From contig CM036618.1 of assembly GCA_020746105.1 (NCBI GenBank), positions 109,876,622 to 109,940,621 on the forward strand: a stretch of 64,000 nt of DNA. Direction: 5' to 3'. The notes beneath the pieces were generated by a model, which had not been told where the DNA came from, searched no databases, and saw only the letters and a program-made list of their open reading frames with translations. A program made the position numbers and the translations under genes. Below, piece by piece: positions 12,501 to 49,731 of the stretch (positions are counted from its first letter, which is position 1; each line of letters starts with the position of its first letter). This DNA comes from Trogon surrucura (taxonomy: Eukaryota > Chordata > Aves > Trogoniformes > Trogonidae).

Positions 12501-13702
12501 CCAGAAGTGCTTGTTCCAGCTACACAGGAGGAATGCATTACACCAGCAAGCACTGGCCCACGGCAATAAATAATCACATAGCTCTGGGCTGAATGGCACC
12601 CAGGCTGGGGTATAAATAGATCTGAGAAACCCTTCTCACCTGTTGTTGGCCTCACGGTCAACTTGTCCTTCTGCAAACAAATTACAAACAACACTACTTG
12701 ACTACTGTCCTGGGTAAATATACATAGATATGCCTTTTCAAAAGCAATGCATCTTTTCCCAGTGAAATGTTTCCTCTTCTTACAAATAAAATTGTGATTG
12801 AAGACAGCTATGAGCCAGAAATTACTCAGACGGCAAATGTGCAAGGGTTTGGCATTTGAGCCAAATTTTCTTTATCTAGGTCTACCGGGAGCACACGATA
12901 CATCTCATTAGAAAGCTTTATTTTATATGGGAGATTTTGGGTACATTGTCCCCCAAACATGTAAATAAATGGCACCGTTGTAATGTCAAATAATCAACAG
13001 CAGCAGATAATGCAAAGAAGCCATGGCAAAAGAGGAAGAGGAGAAGAGAGCCAATGAGGAAAGGATATGGCAGGACAGATTTATTCTTTATTGGAACTGC
13101 ACTGAGAAAGATTACAGGGACAAAAGCAATCTGTAAGTTTTGGGGAAAAAAATAGCTTCCTACAGGTGTGAAATGCAAACTACTACGAGTCCTGGGCAGG
13201 ACCAAAACAGGGGCATGCTGTTACTAGTAGTTGCAAATGGAGTATTAATTGCATGGTCAATGGAGGATGAAAAAGCAGCAGCTGCCAGCAGTTGCCAGGC
13301 TGCACAGTGAGGTCCCACATTTGCAGAGGTCCAGGCAGCAAGGGCTCCTACCAGAGCCACCGGGCTGGTTTAGCCAGAGGGTGGCTGTTCCGTGGAGGCA
13401 CAGGTGGCTGTCTTTTTTGCACTGGGTGAAATACTGAAAAACAAACAACCAAAAAAAAGACAGAAAAATACTTCAGAGTCAAAGCAATAGAGATCCTAGT
13501 ATTGGCACATTTATATCCGTATCAAAGTCATCTTTATTAGTATAGCAAATTTTCCTTCTTGAAATAACATATACTACTATTCAAATATTTGCACCGACAG
13601 AAACATGTCAACTCTGAGCAGCTTTACAGCCTAATATATTATATATGCTGGCAGTATACACAGAAGAGGTCTGTTGTGTAGAGGAAGCATTTCCATGCAT
13701 AG
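9593..13702. other. intergenic region with homopolymer runs
   Basis: About 4.1 kb with no gene that I can support. Notable are an A14 run ending at 9781, a C10 run near 10537-10547 and an A18 run near 10628-10646. The two A-runs do not adjoin a recognised retroposon body. Confidence 0.6.
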
Positions 13703-13931
13703 ATCATAGAATCATAGACTGGTTTGGGTCAGAAGAGACCTTAAAGATCATCTAGTTCCAACCTTCCTGCCATGGGGAGGGACACCTCCCACCAGACCAG
13801 GTTGCTCAAAGCCCCATCCAGCCTGGCCTTGAACACTTCAAGGGAGGAGACATCCACAAATTCTCTGGGCAACCTGTTCCAGAGTCTCACCACCCTCGCA
13901 GTTTGAAACCATCACCCCTTGTCCTGTCATG
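13703..13931 (-). mobile_element. CR1 LINE 3' fragment
   Basis: Read on the plus strand it begins ATCATAGAATCATAGA (the reversed octamer tail), then CTGGTTTGGGTCAGAAGAGACC and the reversed 3' region, and breaks off at CACCCCTTGTCCTGTCATG. It is a minus-oriented CR1 of roughly 230 bp. Confidence 0.92.
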
Positions 13932-14823
13932 TATAGATGTGTGCATATAGATGTGCTTGTGTCTGTGAAGGAAGCTGGAGCAGCAGCAGTCGAATCACAC
14001 AGGACATGAAATTTCAGGCTGTGCCTGAGAGCCTGGCCTTTACTGCAATACCAGGCACTGGGCACGTGCGTACTTTCCAGGACCCAGCATCAGGTAGTGA
14101 CAAACCTATGCATCCTGCAGTCTTGACCACAGTCTCCAAAGGGAACCGAGTTTTTACTTTCTGCCCTGAAATGCAACAGAGGTGAAACATGATAAACAGC
14201 TGTGATTATCTGGGGCACAGCTATTAGCACAGAGAGAGGCTTTACAAGCCCCTTTACCATTGCCAGTTGCATCCAAAAACTATTGGGATAGCTTGTAAGG
14301 ATATACAGGGACAGTTTGTTGGCCAAACAAAGTTACTGGGTTTTTCAGCCAAACATACCAAGGCAGAGTGGAGGCTTAAAGGTTCAGGTCAAGTCTAATT
14401 TTAACTAGAGTGGTTTTGTCACCTCAGCCTCAATCAAAGGCAGTACCACAGTATCAGGATTCAGTGTCAGCTGTCAGAGATTCAGTAGCAATGCAACCAC
14501 TTTTATTCCTATCATCACTATCTAACAAGGATGAAAATAGCCACCTCAGTGCAACTCACTCCCTTCACTTGAGAAAGAGATTCCAGCAGCTGGTTCCCAA
14601 GCCCACCTTTAACCTTGGTAAGAGCAAATTCTACCACTATCACTCTATTACACTCCATGACCCATCTCTGCAAAAGCAGCTCCCTTCAGGTGCATTCTAT
14701 AATTCTCTGGCCCATCGCTCACAGCAGCACCATGAGGCAGCACTAACATCATTTAGAACTGGAGCCATCAGCCTCCGCACCATACTCCAGGTTCATCCTT
14801 CCCTTCCTTGTCCTCCCTTCCTG
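13932..14823. other. intergenic region, nothing recognised
   Basis: A 144-codon plus-strand open frame (14410-14844) crosses this stretch. It has no recognisable domain, no splice context and ordinary base composition, so I treat it as chance. Confidence 0.5.
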
Positions 14824-15816
14824 GCCAGATCCTGGTGTAGATAACACACTAAGGCTTCACAGAGATGAGTTCCTGAGCGCTCCCTGCTACCATCAGTTGA
14901 GAATTAAAAACCAAAAACCACAGAAAAAAAACCATTTCATAAGAGTACTAAATAATTTCACCACTTCAGTACTCTACTAAAAAGAGTTTCTTTAAGAGGT
15001 GACCTAATGCAATAACTGTATCTGCCAAGCTGAAGTCCTGCGTAGCTTTAGGCACACCAAATGGTACAGCAAGTAAACCCCTGGCATGAGCAGATGATGT
15101 CCCTGGAGTATTCTTTGGCCTCCCAGCTTCATATAAGGACCTTGTACCTGTCAAGACCCTGTGAAGGTTCCTGTAACCTTCCACGGGCCCAGTGTGTTTT
15201 GTGCTGTTACTGTCCTGTTTTTTTTCTTCTCTTCAAAACTCCCATTTCTGTTTCTTTCAAAACTCTGCCAGTATCTGTGATCATAGATCAGGCTGCTTTG
15301 TTTTCATATCTGACTACACAGATGCTCCAGCATCTGCTGCCTTCAGCCTTTCCTCTCTTCTCTCAAGTTACAGTCAACAGGACAAGAGGAAACAAATGGC
15401 CTCAAGTTACACCAAGAGACGTTCAGGTCAGACATTAGGAAAATCTTCTATCCTGAAAGGGTTCTTCAAGACTGGAACAGGCTGCCCAGGGAAGCGGTTG
15501 AAACGCCATCCTTGGATGTGTTTAAAAGCCGTCTAGATATGGTGCTCAGGGACATGGTTTGGAAGTGGACCTGGCAGAGTTAGATAATGGCAGGACTTGA
15601 TGATCTTAAAGGCCTTTTCCAACCAAAATGACTCTGATTCTCTGATCATTTTTCAGATTTCCTGAGACAGGGAAACATCAGGACCTGCCAGGAGCAGGCA
15701 GCTCCCGCAGAAAGATGCTGACAAGACCTGGGCATTCCCAGAGCAATGGTGGGAGACTTAAATGTGGACTGGTGGAAGCTGAACTGTCAGTTGCCGAGGG
15801 GAGCAGCTCCAGGGCC
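14824..15816 (+). repeat. Segmental direct duplication, copy A
   Basis: About 1 kb of sequence recurs in the same orientation at about 21.82-23.09 kb with only scattered differences (by eye roughly 97 percent identical). Similarity begins near CAGATCCTGGTG and ends near GAGCAGCTCCAG. The unit contains a CR1 fragment (15375-15647). Copy A lacks the 275-bp CR1 found in copy B. Immediately beyond its right end lies env-side material of the decayed provirus. Confidence 0.9.
15375..15647 (+). mobile_element. CR1 LINE 3' fragment inside duplication copy A
   Basis: It reads ACAAGAGGAAACAAATGGCC, GACTGGAACAGGCTGCCCAG and finally TTTTCCAACCAAAATGACTC with a degenerate octamer tail (GATTCTCTGATC). This is a different, older CR1 subfamily from the young fragments at 26.7 and 29.5 kb. 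It is duplicated with its flanks in copy B. Confidence 0.85.
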
Positions 15817-15829
15817 ATCTCAGGTTTCC

Positions 15830-16845
15830 TTATCTCTTTGTTCATAATAGAATGTGTTTCCAGGCCCTAGAGGTCCTCCCATAACGATCCCTGCACAAGA
15901 CTTAATACCATTTTTGCAGTAATTGCACTTCCAAGCCCCTGCTCTTGGCTGCCAAGTGCAGTTACATCCTCAATTTGTTCCCCACCATGCTTTCTGCTTG
16001 ATTCTAGACCAGAATTTTTCAAAGGAAGTTCTAGTCCCATTTTGATGCTGCCATGCCCAATGAAATACTTGTGCCTCATACATTTCTTCTGTAGTATTGC
16101 CCTTTCAGCAACGCAGAATGTCAGACTGGAACCTCTGATCTGAAAAATAATTTGTGACAACCATCCCCCTTACAGTCAGCATATGAACATTTTACCCAGC
16201 TGCCGTTAGAAAGCTAAACATGGGTCCGAACCCATTACCCTCAATACCGGGAACAAGTGAGTGTCTCGCACTGTGCATGGACACAATGATATCCAGGAGA
16301 CCGTGTCCATTCACAAATACTCTTTCCTACATACACCCCTCCCTCCTTTGTCCTATTAAGACACCAAGTACCTCTTCCGAGAAAATGAAGATGCCACGGA
16401 CTCCCCACCTCAGGCCAAAACTCAGTTCCGTTATGAACTCTGCTCAAATTGCTAACTCACCATTTGGGTTCGACAGGCTTGGCCACCCATGGCCAGTCCT
16501 TAGATCCCCCTGGACCTCCACAGACCCCAAAATCACAAAGTTTAAAAGCTCTGGCTACCTCTTGCCCTAAAGTCAGAAATCAATTTTCCCGTTCCTGACC
16601 TTGACCCTGAAACAATGTAGAGATACAATTATCATTATTAAGAATAACACCCTAGTTATCACGTGTTGCATTCTATACCAGATGCGACAAATAAAAAAAT
16701 ACACAGAAACAATTCAGCATAAGGAAAGCAGTGACAGCATAAGTGACACTGGAGATTCAAAAGGAGGGAGGTCCTTTCAGATGGATTCTGTAGATGATCC
16801 TTGGGTTAACACACAGGGCTCCCCCCAAAGTTGACACATTGACTA
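15830..16845 (-). pseudogene. possible env remnant of the provirus
   Basis: Downstream of the integrase remnant, where env should overlap the end of pol, the minus strand shows a short hydrophobic leader-like stretch and then Cys- and Trp-rich fragments in shifting frames (16241-16447 is the longest open piece, 68 codons). Position and composition suggest an envelope gene remnant. I recognise no diagnostic motif. Stops and frame changes are frequent, so no intact product is possible. Confidence 0.4.
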
Positions 16846-17570
16846 CTACTCCAGTTCACTACTGTGGAGAGTTAACTGCAGTCTCCCATCCTTTTCTTGC
16901 AGCTTACAAGTCCAAGTTTCTGGGGCTTGGGAAATCTCAACTCGGGTATGGTAAGTCCCGCTGCGTTCAGCTGTCTTGACTGCCGATTCCATAGTTGACA
17001 GCACTTGGTACGGTCCACGCCAATTTGCCACCAGTGGTGTTTCTTTCCATTCCTTAATTAGCACCCAATCTCCTGGTTGAATGCTACGGATAGCAAGGTC
17101 CAAAGGCAGGGTCTGTGCCAGCTGAGCTTCCTGTGGAAGAGATTTTACAAGAGGCAGTATTCTGACCACATGCTGTTTTAAGAATACATCACTTATCTCC
17201 ACCTCCCCACTGGGTTGAGAATAGGCAGGGTAAGGGACACCAAACACTGATTCAAAGGGGGATAGTTAAATATCTCCTCTAGGTCTGGCCCGTAGTCTAG
17301 TAAGGCTAACAGTAGAAGCCATATCTGTGGCATTTTGGCTTCTAAAAATAATTTCAGTAAATATTTCTTTATTTCCCCGTTCATTTTCTCTACCCAGCCT
17401 GAACTCTGAGGATGCCACAGGGTATGTAAGTTCCATTTTATTCCTAAAGCTGCCATAACCCCTTGGAGAATTTTCCCTGTTAAATGAGTTCCTCTCTCTG
17501 AGTCTACTGCCTCCACTATTCCATATCATGGAATTATTTGTTTCAAAACCACTTCAATAACTGATCGCCT
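16846..17570 (-). pseudogene. retroviral integrase remnant
   Basis: The core is recognisable by AVDSERGTHLTG (second catalytic Asp) and HPQSSGWVEKMNGE (catalytic Glu), 17400-17516. The C-terminal domain carries PGDWVLIKEW and WRGPYQVL (16960-17070). The zinc-binding N-terminus and the first catalytic Asp are missing: RNase H-side sequence runs almost directly into mid-core sequence, indicating an internal deletion. At least one frame change separates core from C-terminal domain. Confidence 0.88.
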
Positions 17571-17589
17571 TCTCTGGTAAATTTACCAC

Positions 17590-18300
17590 CTCCAATAGGC
17601 AAACAATTTAATTCTCGTGAGCTAATGTTTTGCCTCTGCAGGTTAGTAACACACTTTCTTCCCACAGTTTTCCAAATGCATAAGCCACCCCACATGCATG
17701 TTTTGGGTCTGTGAATATGTTTACTACCTTTCCTTGATACAATTCGCAGGCCTTTAGTAATGCATACAACTCTGCTGACCATGTGGAGGGCAATTGCCCC
17801 TCTCCCAGTCCTCTTCCTTTTACTACAGCAACTCGTTTTCCTTCCGTTATTCTGGAGGACCCATCACTAAACCCATTTTCCCCATTTGGCCAAGGGGTAT
17901 ACTATAATCCTTTCCTTGCTCAGCTTGGAAGATCTACTACTTGAATACAGTCATGAGTTTCTTCCAGGTCCCCTCCCTCAGGACCAATTAAACAGGGGCC
18001 TGGGTTAAACCCTTCCCCACTCCTTAATTCCAAATCCTCTTGTTCTATTAAACAAATTTCATATTACAATAACCCAGCACTGGTCATCATTTAGAAGCTC
18101 TCTCAGTTAACAAGGTCTTAATTTGATGTGAAACTTCAACAATGGAAGATCCCCCTGCTGTCAGTTTTCTAGCCTCTGTTACCATTAAAGCCATGACGGC
18201 ACAATTTTGCAGACAATGTGGCCACCCTCTAACCACTGGATCTAGCATTTTGGGAATATAGGCCACTAGTCTTCGATTACCCCCATGTTCTTGCATTAGA
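17590..18300 (-). pseudogene. RT connection / RNase H remnant
   Basis: Recognisable pieces are QGKVVNIFTDPKHACG and VAYAFGKLWEE (17640-17740), the retroviral RNase H region with its Asp, and SAELYAL (17765-17785) with the Glu. Upstream, 18087-18296 is connection-domain-like sequence (RRLVAYIPKMLDPV, where retroviruses typically have a similar connection motif). Several stops and frame changes lie between the pieces. Confidence 0.8.
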
Positions 18301-18329
18301 ATTCCTTTAGCATGGCCCTGTCTAACACC

Positions 18330-18660
18330 TACATATAATTCAAATTCTTTTTTCCTGGTCTGGAAGGGCTAGGGCCAGAGCTTCTGCTTAACCTGATTTT
18401 TACCACTTGAAAGCTCTGCTTCCCCTCATCCACATACTGCAGTAACGTAATCCCTGGGGGTGGAGTAAATTCTCTCAATATCTCCTGCAAAGCTTGCCCA
18501 AATGAAACTGGTGCCTCTGTGTATCCTTGCAGAAGGTCTGTCCACATCAGTTGTTATTTTACCATTTCCTTTTTCCTCTTCTTCCCACTCAAAGGCAAAA
18601 TACTGTTTACTGTCCTTTGTACATGGGCATCCCCAGAAAGCATCCTTTAAGTCAATTACT
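18330..18660 (-). pseudogene. reverse transcriptase palm remnant
   Basis: LKDAF (18636-18653) and FAFEW mark the RT palm, followed after a frame change by TLLQYVDEG near 18425-18445, where the catalytic YVDD would be. The second Asp of the YXDD box reads Glu here, so the site is broken as well as frameshifted. Confidence 0.82.
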
Positions 18661-18779
18661 GCTCATTCCCCAACCTTACTATTTCCAGAGCTTCTTTTAA
18701 AGAGGGTTCCAATTCATCCTCTTGTCTCCCTCAGTCTGTACCTCATGTCATCATATTAGCTGCCTACTTCAGTATCCTC

Positions 18780-19650
18780 TCAAACCCCTGCCGATTCAGT
18801 TGTGAGCACTCTCTTCTCCAGTTCTCCTTCTGCTTACAAAAACGCACCTTGGTGCTGTTTATAAGGGTGTTCTGACCCTTGACGTTCTACTGGGAAGCCC
18901 CGCCCCTCCCCTCCCCTCCGGGGCATGTTAGCCCTGTTCTGCGATCTTCCACGGGCTAGAGCAGCTCTCAGTATTGCTGTTTGTGTGGGTTTGTTTTCAA
19001 TTTTTTTTTCCCCACCACTTCTCTTCAACCTCCTCTGTGTTATTATAGACTCTATATGCTATCTCAATCAACTGAAATATTGCCATTCCAGAAATTCCAG
19101 AACCCCTGCTACCCATTCCTCCCTGTATAAGCCTGCTATACCTTTCCAAGCCTTTAAATCTGATACCGAAACCAGCATCTTTAACCAAGCCAGTTGCCAA
19201 AGCCTCCTGCAGGCTGAGAGGAGCTTCTAAACTTTCCTCCTCACCAGAATTATCCACATAACTTTCTTTCTTTCCTCTCTCCTTTCCCCGCCCTCGCTTT
19301 CATCTCATGCGCTTCCTGATCATCTCTCCCGTTTCTCTTCCTCGGTCCAACCAACATATCAACATCATCTTCCTCACATTTCTTTTTACATTTATTGCAT
19401 CGCCTAGCAATGCTACATGCTGAAAAGCACCGTCTAAGCTGTTTCTTATTTTCTACCCTTAACGCCAAAATATTGCTATCTTGAATCGTTAACGTGCAGT
19501 CCTTCCTGGATTTATAATCATTTCTGAGTGTAGAGTCGGCTCGCCAATAACCATATTTTACCACACGGTATTTCAGTGAGAGGTTTCTCATTGTCGTACA
19601 AATATGAGCATAAAAGCTGGCAAATATTGACATGATTAGACCCAAGAGGG
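18780..19650 (-). pseudogene. gag remnant with degenerate zinc knuckle
   Basis: About 0.9 kb lies between the leader and RT where gag plus protease should take over 2 kb. Near 18790-18850 one frame reads FCKQKENWRREC, a nucleocapsid CCHC knuckle in which the first Cys and the His are replaced. The 131-codon open piece at 19250-19645 is basic and Cys-rich but is not confidently matched to matrix or capsid. Large internal deletions are implied. Confidence 0.55.
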
Positions 19651-20025
19651 GGCCCCCTAACTCCCCAAGGGGTTGTCCTGAAGTGTTTCGAGATCGTCAT
19701 CCCGAATGTCGGGGCTCCTTCCCGACGGTCCTTTACTGCCCCTCCTTGGGCGTCCTTCCCTTTACCGCCCTCCCTGGGCGTCCTTTACTCACCGGTGAGT
19801 TTGCACGGCCCTTTCCTTCGGACCCCTTGAGGTAGCTCCTCAGCTCCTTTCCTTCGGACCTCTTCACGGACCTCCTTGGTCCGTCGCTCGTCCGTCTCCG
19901 AGCAGTCTCGGGTACCCAATCAACCGCCCGGTGCCAGCAGCCGCCCGAGGGAACTGATCCCCGAAACCTCGGCGAGGCGCGCCGGCAGCTCCGCTCACCC
20001 GCCGCGGTCCCTGCCGGGTGGAAGA
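19651..20025 (-). other. proviral leader with candidate splice donor
   Basis: This GC-rich leader lies between the PBS and gag. On the minus strand CACCG|GTGAGTAA at 19793/19792 is a strong donor at the position where gammaretroviruses splice to make env mRNA. The leader contains short repeated purine motifs (GGTCCGAAGGAAAG occurs twice, near 19805-19820 and 19848-19862). Confidence 0.6.
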
Positions 20026-20043
20026 ATCCCGGACGAGCCCCCA
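20026..20043 (-). other. primer-binding site, tRNA-Pro type
   Basis: The minus strand reads TGGGGGCTCGTCCGGGAT, the 18-base PBS used by many gammaretroviruses and complementary to the 3' end of tRNA-Pro. Two bases separate it from the LTR end. This fixes the element's orientation and the inner LTR boundary. Confidence 0.95.
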
Positions 20044-20045
20044 GT

Positions 20046-20660
20046 TGTACGGCAAATCACGTCGCTAGAGGTCAGTATTCACAACGAAGCAGAGTCGCCT
20101 GGCTTTATTCGAAGCGGAGGCGGGGGGTGTTCCCCGGGGTTGCCAATTCCCAGTGAGATCTCTCAAGCTGCTGGAGGACGCAGCCTCCTTTTATCCTAAT
20201 TTCCCGGCCGCATGAGACCCTCTCTCCACTGGCTGAGGTACTCAGGAGGTACAGACTTCCCGATCCGCCTGTTCCGTGGTCCCCTTTAGTGTGTACCCCC
20301 CTTAACAACACACATCACAGGTTTCGTTACCTTGATGCTGCTACCCAGGGCAGAGAACATAATTCTCATCGGCCTGTTAAGCCTGGACACTCTTTCTCAG
20401 TTCAAAAGTTTAGACCGTCCTAGGTGTTGACTTCATTGACAGCCCCAGTGGCCAAGGTATCTCCTTATCTTCTTTTTACAGACTGCATCCTGCATCTCCC
20501 TCATTTGTGAGGACACTCTCCTCTTTGTCCTCTCACTTTTATCCCCCACCTTCCCTTGATAATAACTCTTACCTTCAGCAAGCAGGAGGAACCATCTGTG
20601 ACAGCCAGGGTCTGTCCTGGGGCTCTGGCAGGATGCAGGGTAAAAGTACGACAATGTACA
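20046..20660 (-). repeat. 5' LTR of the provirus
   Basis: The inner boundary is firm: the plus strand begins TGTACGG two bases from the PBS. The minus strand has a TATA-like GGATAAAAGG near 20187-20197 and AATAAA near 20102-20107, giving a sensible U3-R-U5 order. The outer boundary is tentative. ATGTACA at 20654-20660 would give matching TGTAC...GTACA ends and a 615-bp LTR, while a shorter version could end near 20304. No target duplication can be checked because the 3' LTR is missing. Confidence 0.75.
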
Positions 20661-21820
20661 AAAATGCATATATTTCTTTTCCTATACTAACTTCTGTGGG
20701 TTAGCAGCTGCACTGCACATTAAATGCAATAATTAAATTAATTAAACTGCTCCTGCAAGTGCAGCTGGCAGTCTCCTCTCTGGTGAGACTCCTGTCATAA
20801 AAATATAATAAGAGAACTTTAATACTTAAATTCTTATCAGTGCTGCAAGAAGGCCTAACACTGCTCTACCTTTTGTTTGAATCACCCAGAAACCTTTGTA
20901 GCTTCTTCATAACTTCTGAGATGTGCACCTGTGCAGACATGTGGGAGGAGTTCACCTGAGCCCAATTAACCCCTACCCATTAACCTGCAGACAGTCACAT
21001 TGCCAGCTGAATTTGATCTCCCTGCAGTAGGAGTATCCCCCTCACGAGGAAACTGTCTCAGCTGGAGAGCTTAAAAAAAAAAAAATAAAACACCTGGACA
21101 GAAAATACGTAGCAGCAGGCAATGTTGCATTCTCACTGACTGTGGGAAACAGTACGCATGGAAGCACCACTTGAGGCCAACAAAGAAACCAGTTACCTGG
21201 CTTACTTTTCACATCTGCCTTGCAAGGAATGCAACCAAATGCATAAAAACAGGCTTTGGGAGGCCTCATATGATGTGCGCAAAAGTGTATTTTTTCTTGC
21301 AAGTGCAAAACTTCCCTCAACGTTCCCAAGGGCCCAAGCACAGCTGAAGAGAAAGTAAAACCAAAGAGCTTTTATTCAGCCCAGCAAAAGCAGCCTGTGC
21401 AGAGCAGCATTTACAGGGCTCCAGAGGGAGAGATCTGCAGAGGAGGGAAACAGCAAGAACAACTGTTGAGGTAGAAGAATCAAAACGAGGAGGTCCTCTA
21501 GAGATCCAAACTGCTAAAATAAAAAATAAAATTGCCTATTAAAATAGATCTCAGACAGGAGCAAACTGTGGGTGCTTAATGAAGTGACACAGTTCAAGAG
21601 CTGCTATTTAAACTCAGCCCCTCTCTAAAATTCTCCAGCGTTTCACCCCTAGCATTTTGGACATATACTCTGCAGAGACCTGTGATGCCTGCACACTGCT
21701 TCTCATAAGCTGTTAGAAAAATTTCTCAAGACACTAAACTCCAAAATGCTTTAGCAGAACTGCGAGGACTATGGCTTCCGCCAGGCTCTGCAGGACCCTC
21801 AGACACACCAGTGTTTCAGA
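20661..21820. other. intergenic sequence between provirus and duplication copy B
   Basis: I recognise no gene. On the minus strand AATAAA occurs at 21371-21376, about 2 kb past the TOGARAM2 stop; it could serve as a distal polyadenylation signal, but this is speculative. Confidence 0.5.
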
Positions 21821-22016
21821 GCCAGGTCCTGGTGAAGATCATATGCCAAGGCTTCACAGAGATGAGCTCCTGAGTGCTCCCTGCTACCATCAGTTGAGAA
21901 TTAAAAACAAAAAAATTGCAGCAAAACCCCCATTTTATAAGAGTACTAAATAATTCCATCACTTTAGTACTGTACTAAAAAGAGTTTCATTAAGAGCTGA
22001 CATAATGCAATAACTG

Positions 22017-22291
22017 GTGACAACCAATGATAGGACAAGGGGTAATGGGCTGAAGCTGGAACATAAGAGGTTCCTCTTAATCTCGAGAAGAAACTTCTTC
22101 TCAGTGAGGGTGACGGAACACTGGAACAGGCTGCCCAGAGAGGTTGTGGAGTCTCCTTCTCTGGAGACATTCAAGACCTGCCTGGACACATTCCTATGTA
22201 GCATTATCGAGGCGTTCCTGCTCTGGCAGGGGGATTGGACTTGATGATCTTTCGAGGTCCCTTCCAATCCCTGACATTCTGTGATTCTGTG
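22017..22291 (+). mobile_element. CR1 LINE 3' fragment, insertion specific to copy B
   Basis: A 5'-truncated CR1 begins GTGACAACCAATGATAGG and ends TGACATTCTGTGATTCTGTG. It is flanked by AACTG on both sides (22012-22016 and 22292-22296). Copy A has a single AACTG at the same point, so copy A looks like the empty site. Confidence 0.92.
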
Positions 22292-22648
22292 AACTGTATC
22301 TGCCAAGCTGAAGTCCTGCGTAGCTTTAGGCATACTAAATGGTACAGCAAATAAACCCCTGGCATGAGCAGATGTCCCTGGAGTATTCTTTGGCCTCCCA
22401 GCTTCATATAAGGACCTTGTACCTGTCAAGACCCTGTGAAGGTTCCTGTAACCTTCCACGGGCCCAGTGTGTTTTGTGCTGTTACTGTCCTGTTTTTTTC
22501 TTCTCTTCAAAACTCCCATTTCTGTTTCTTTCAAAACTCTGCCAGTATCTGTGATCATAGATCAGGCTGCTTTGTTTTCATATCTGACTACACAGATGCT
22601 CCAGCATCTGCTGCCTTCAGCCTTTCCTCTCTTCTCTCAAGTTACAGT

Positions 22649-22921
22649 CAACAGGACAAGAGGAAACAAATGGCCTCAAGTTACACCAAGAGACGTTCAG
22701 GTCAGACATTAGGAAAATCTTCTATCCTGAAAGGGTTCTTCAAGACTGGAACAGGCTGCCCAGGGAAGCGGTTGAAACGCCATCCTTGGATGTGTTTAAA
22801 AGCCGTCTAGATATGGTGCTCAGGGACATGGTTTGGAAGTGGACCTGGCAGAGTTAGATAATGGCAGGACTTGATGATCTTAAAGGCCTTTTCCAACCAA
22901 AATGACTCTGATTCTCTGATC
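22649..22921 (+). mobile_element. CR1 LINE 3' fragment inside duplication copy B
   Basis: Partner of the fragment at 15375-15647, with almost the same sequence and same flanks. It was therefore present before the duplication. Confidence 0.85.
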
Positions 22922-23354
22922 ATTTTTCAGATTTCCTGAGACAGGGAAACATCAGGACCTGCCAGGAGCAGGCAGCTCCCGCAGAAAGATGCTGACAAGA
23001 CCTGGGCATTCCCAGAGCAATGGTGGGAGACTTGAATGTGGACTGGTGGAAGCTGAACTGTCAGTTGCCAAGGGGAGCAGCTCCAGAGCCCACCTGGCCT
23101 GCAGCGGAGTGGCAGATCTCAACGCAGAGGGGCTTTTCCTAAGATTTCCTGAGACAGGGAAACATCAGAGCCATGGAGAGACCCACCCCGAGCTGGCAGC
23201 TTTCAAAAGCCTACATCAAAATAGAGCTATGAACTGTAGGGTAAATTGCGTCCTTCAAGCACTCAGAATGAAGCCAGTTCCACCCCCACGTTCGCCTCTG
23301 CCTCCACCTGTCCCACTCAGACCTTCTCCTTCACCCTCTTGGAGCACAGACTCT

Positions 23355-49714
<26,360 letters not shown>

Positions 49715-49731
49715 GCTTCCGCCTCGCAGAG

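Larger units (their letters stand above)
15830..20660 (-). mobile_element. Decayed gammaretrovirus-like provirus, 3' truncated
   Basis: On the minus strand the order is a 5' LTR (20046 to about 20660), a tRNA-Pro-type primer-binding site, a leader with a splice donor, short gag remnants, reverse transcriptase, RNase H and integrase remnants, and weak env-like sequence. Everything is heavily mutated, with many in-frame stops, frameshifts and deletions: most of gag, the protease and the N-terminal integrase are absent. No 3' LTR is visible, and the element stops against duplication copy A. It cannot encode a working virus. The gammaretroviral assignment rests on the PBS and the integrase and RT motifs. 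The boundaries at both ends are approximate. Confidence 0.85.
21821..23089 (+). repeat. Segmental direct duplication, copy B
   Basis: Second copy of the roughly 1-kb unit at 14.82-15.82 kb, same orientation. It carries an additional CR1 (22017-22291) exactly where copy A has an uninterrupted AATAACTGTATCTG. The right end lies within the presumed 3' UTR of TOGARAM2. A 26-base piece (GATTTCCTGAGACAGGGAAA and following) occurs at about 22930 and again at about 23141. Confidence 0.9.

Noticed and set aside
14824..23089. The two flanking 1-kb copies as LTRs of one element.
   Set aside because: The true LTR lies next to the PBS at 20046. The 1-kb copies contain internal CR1 fragments, have no TG...CA ends and no LTR signals.
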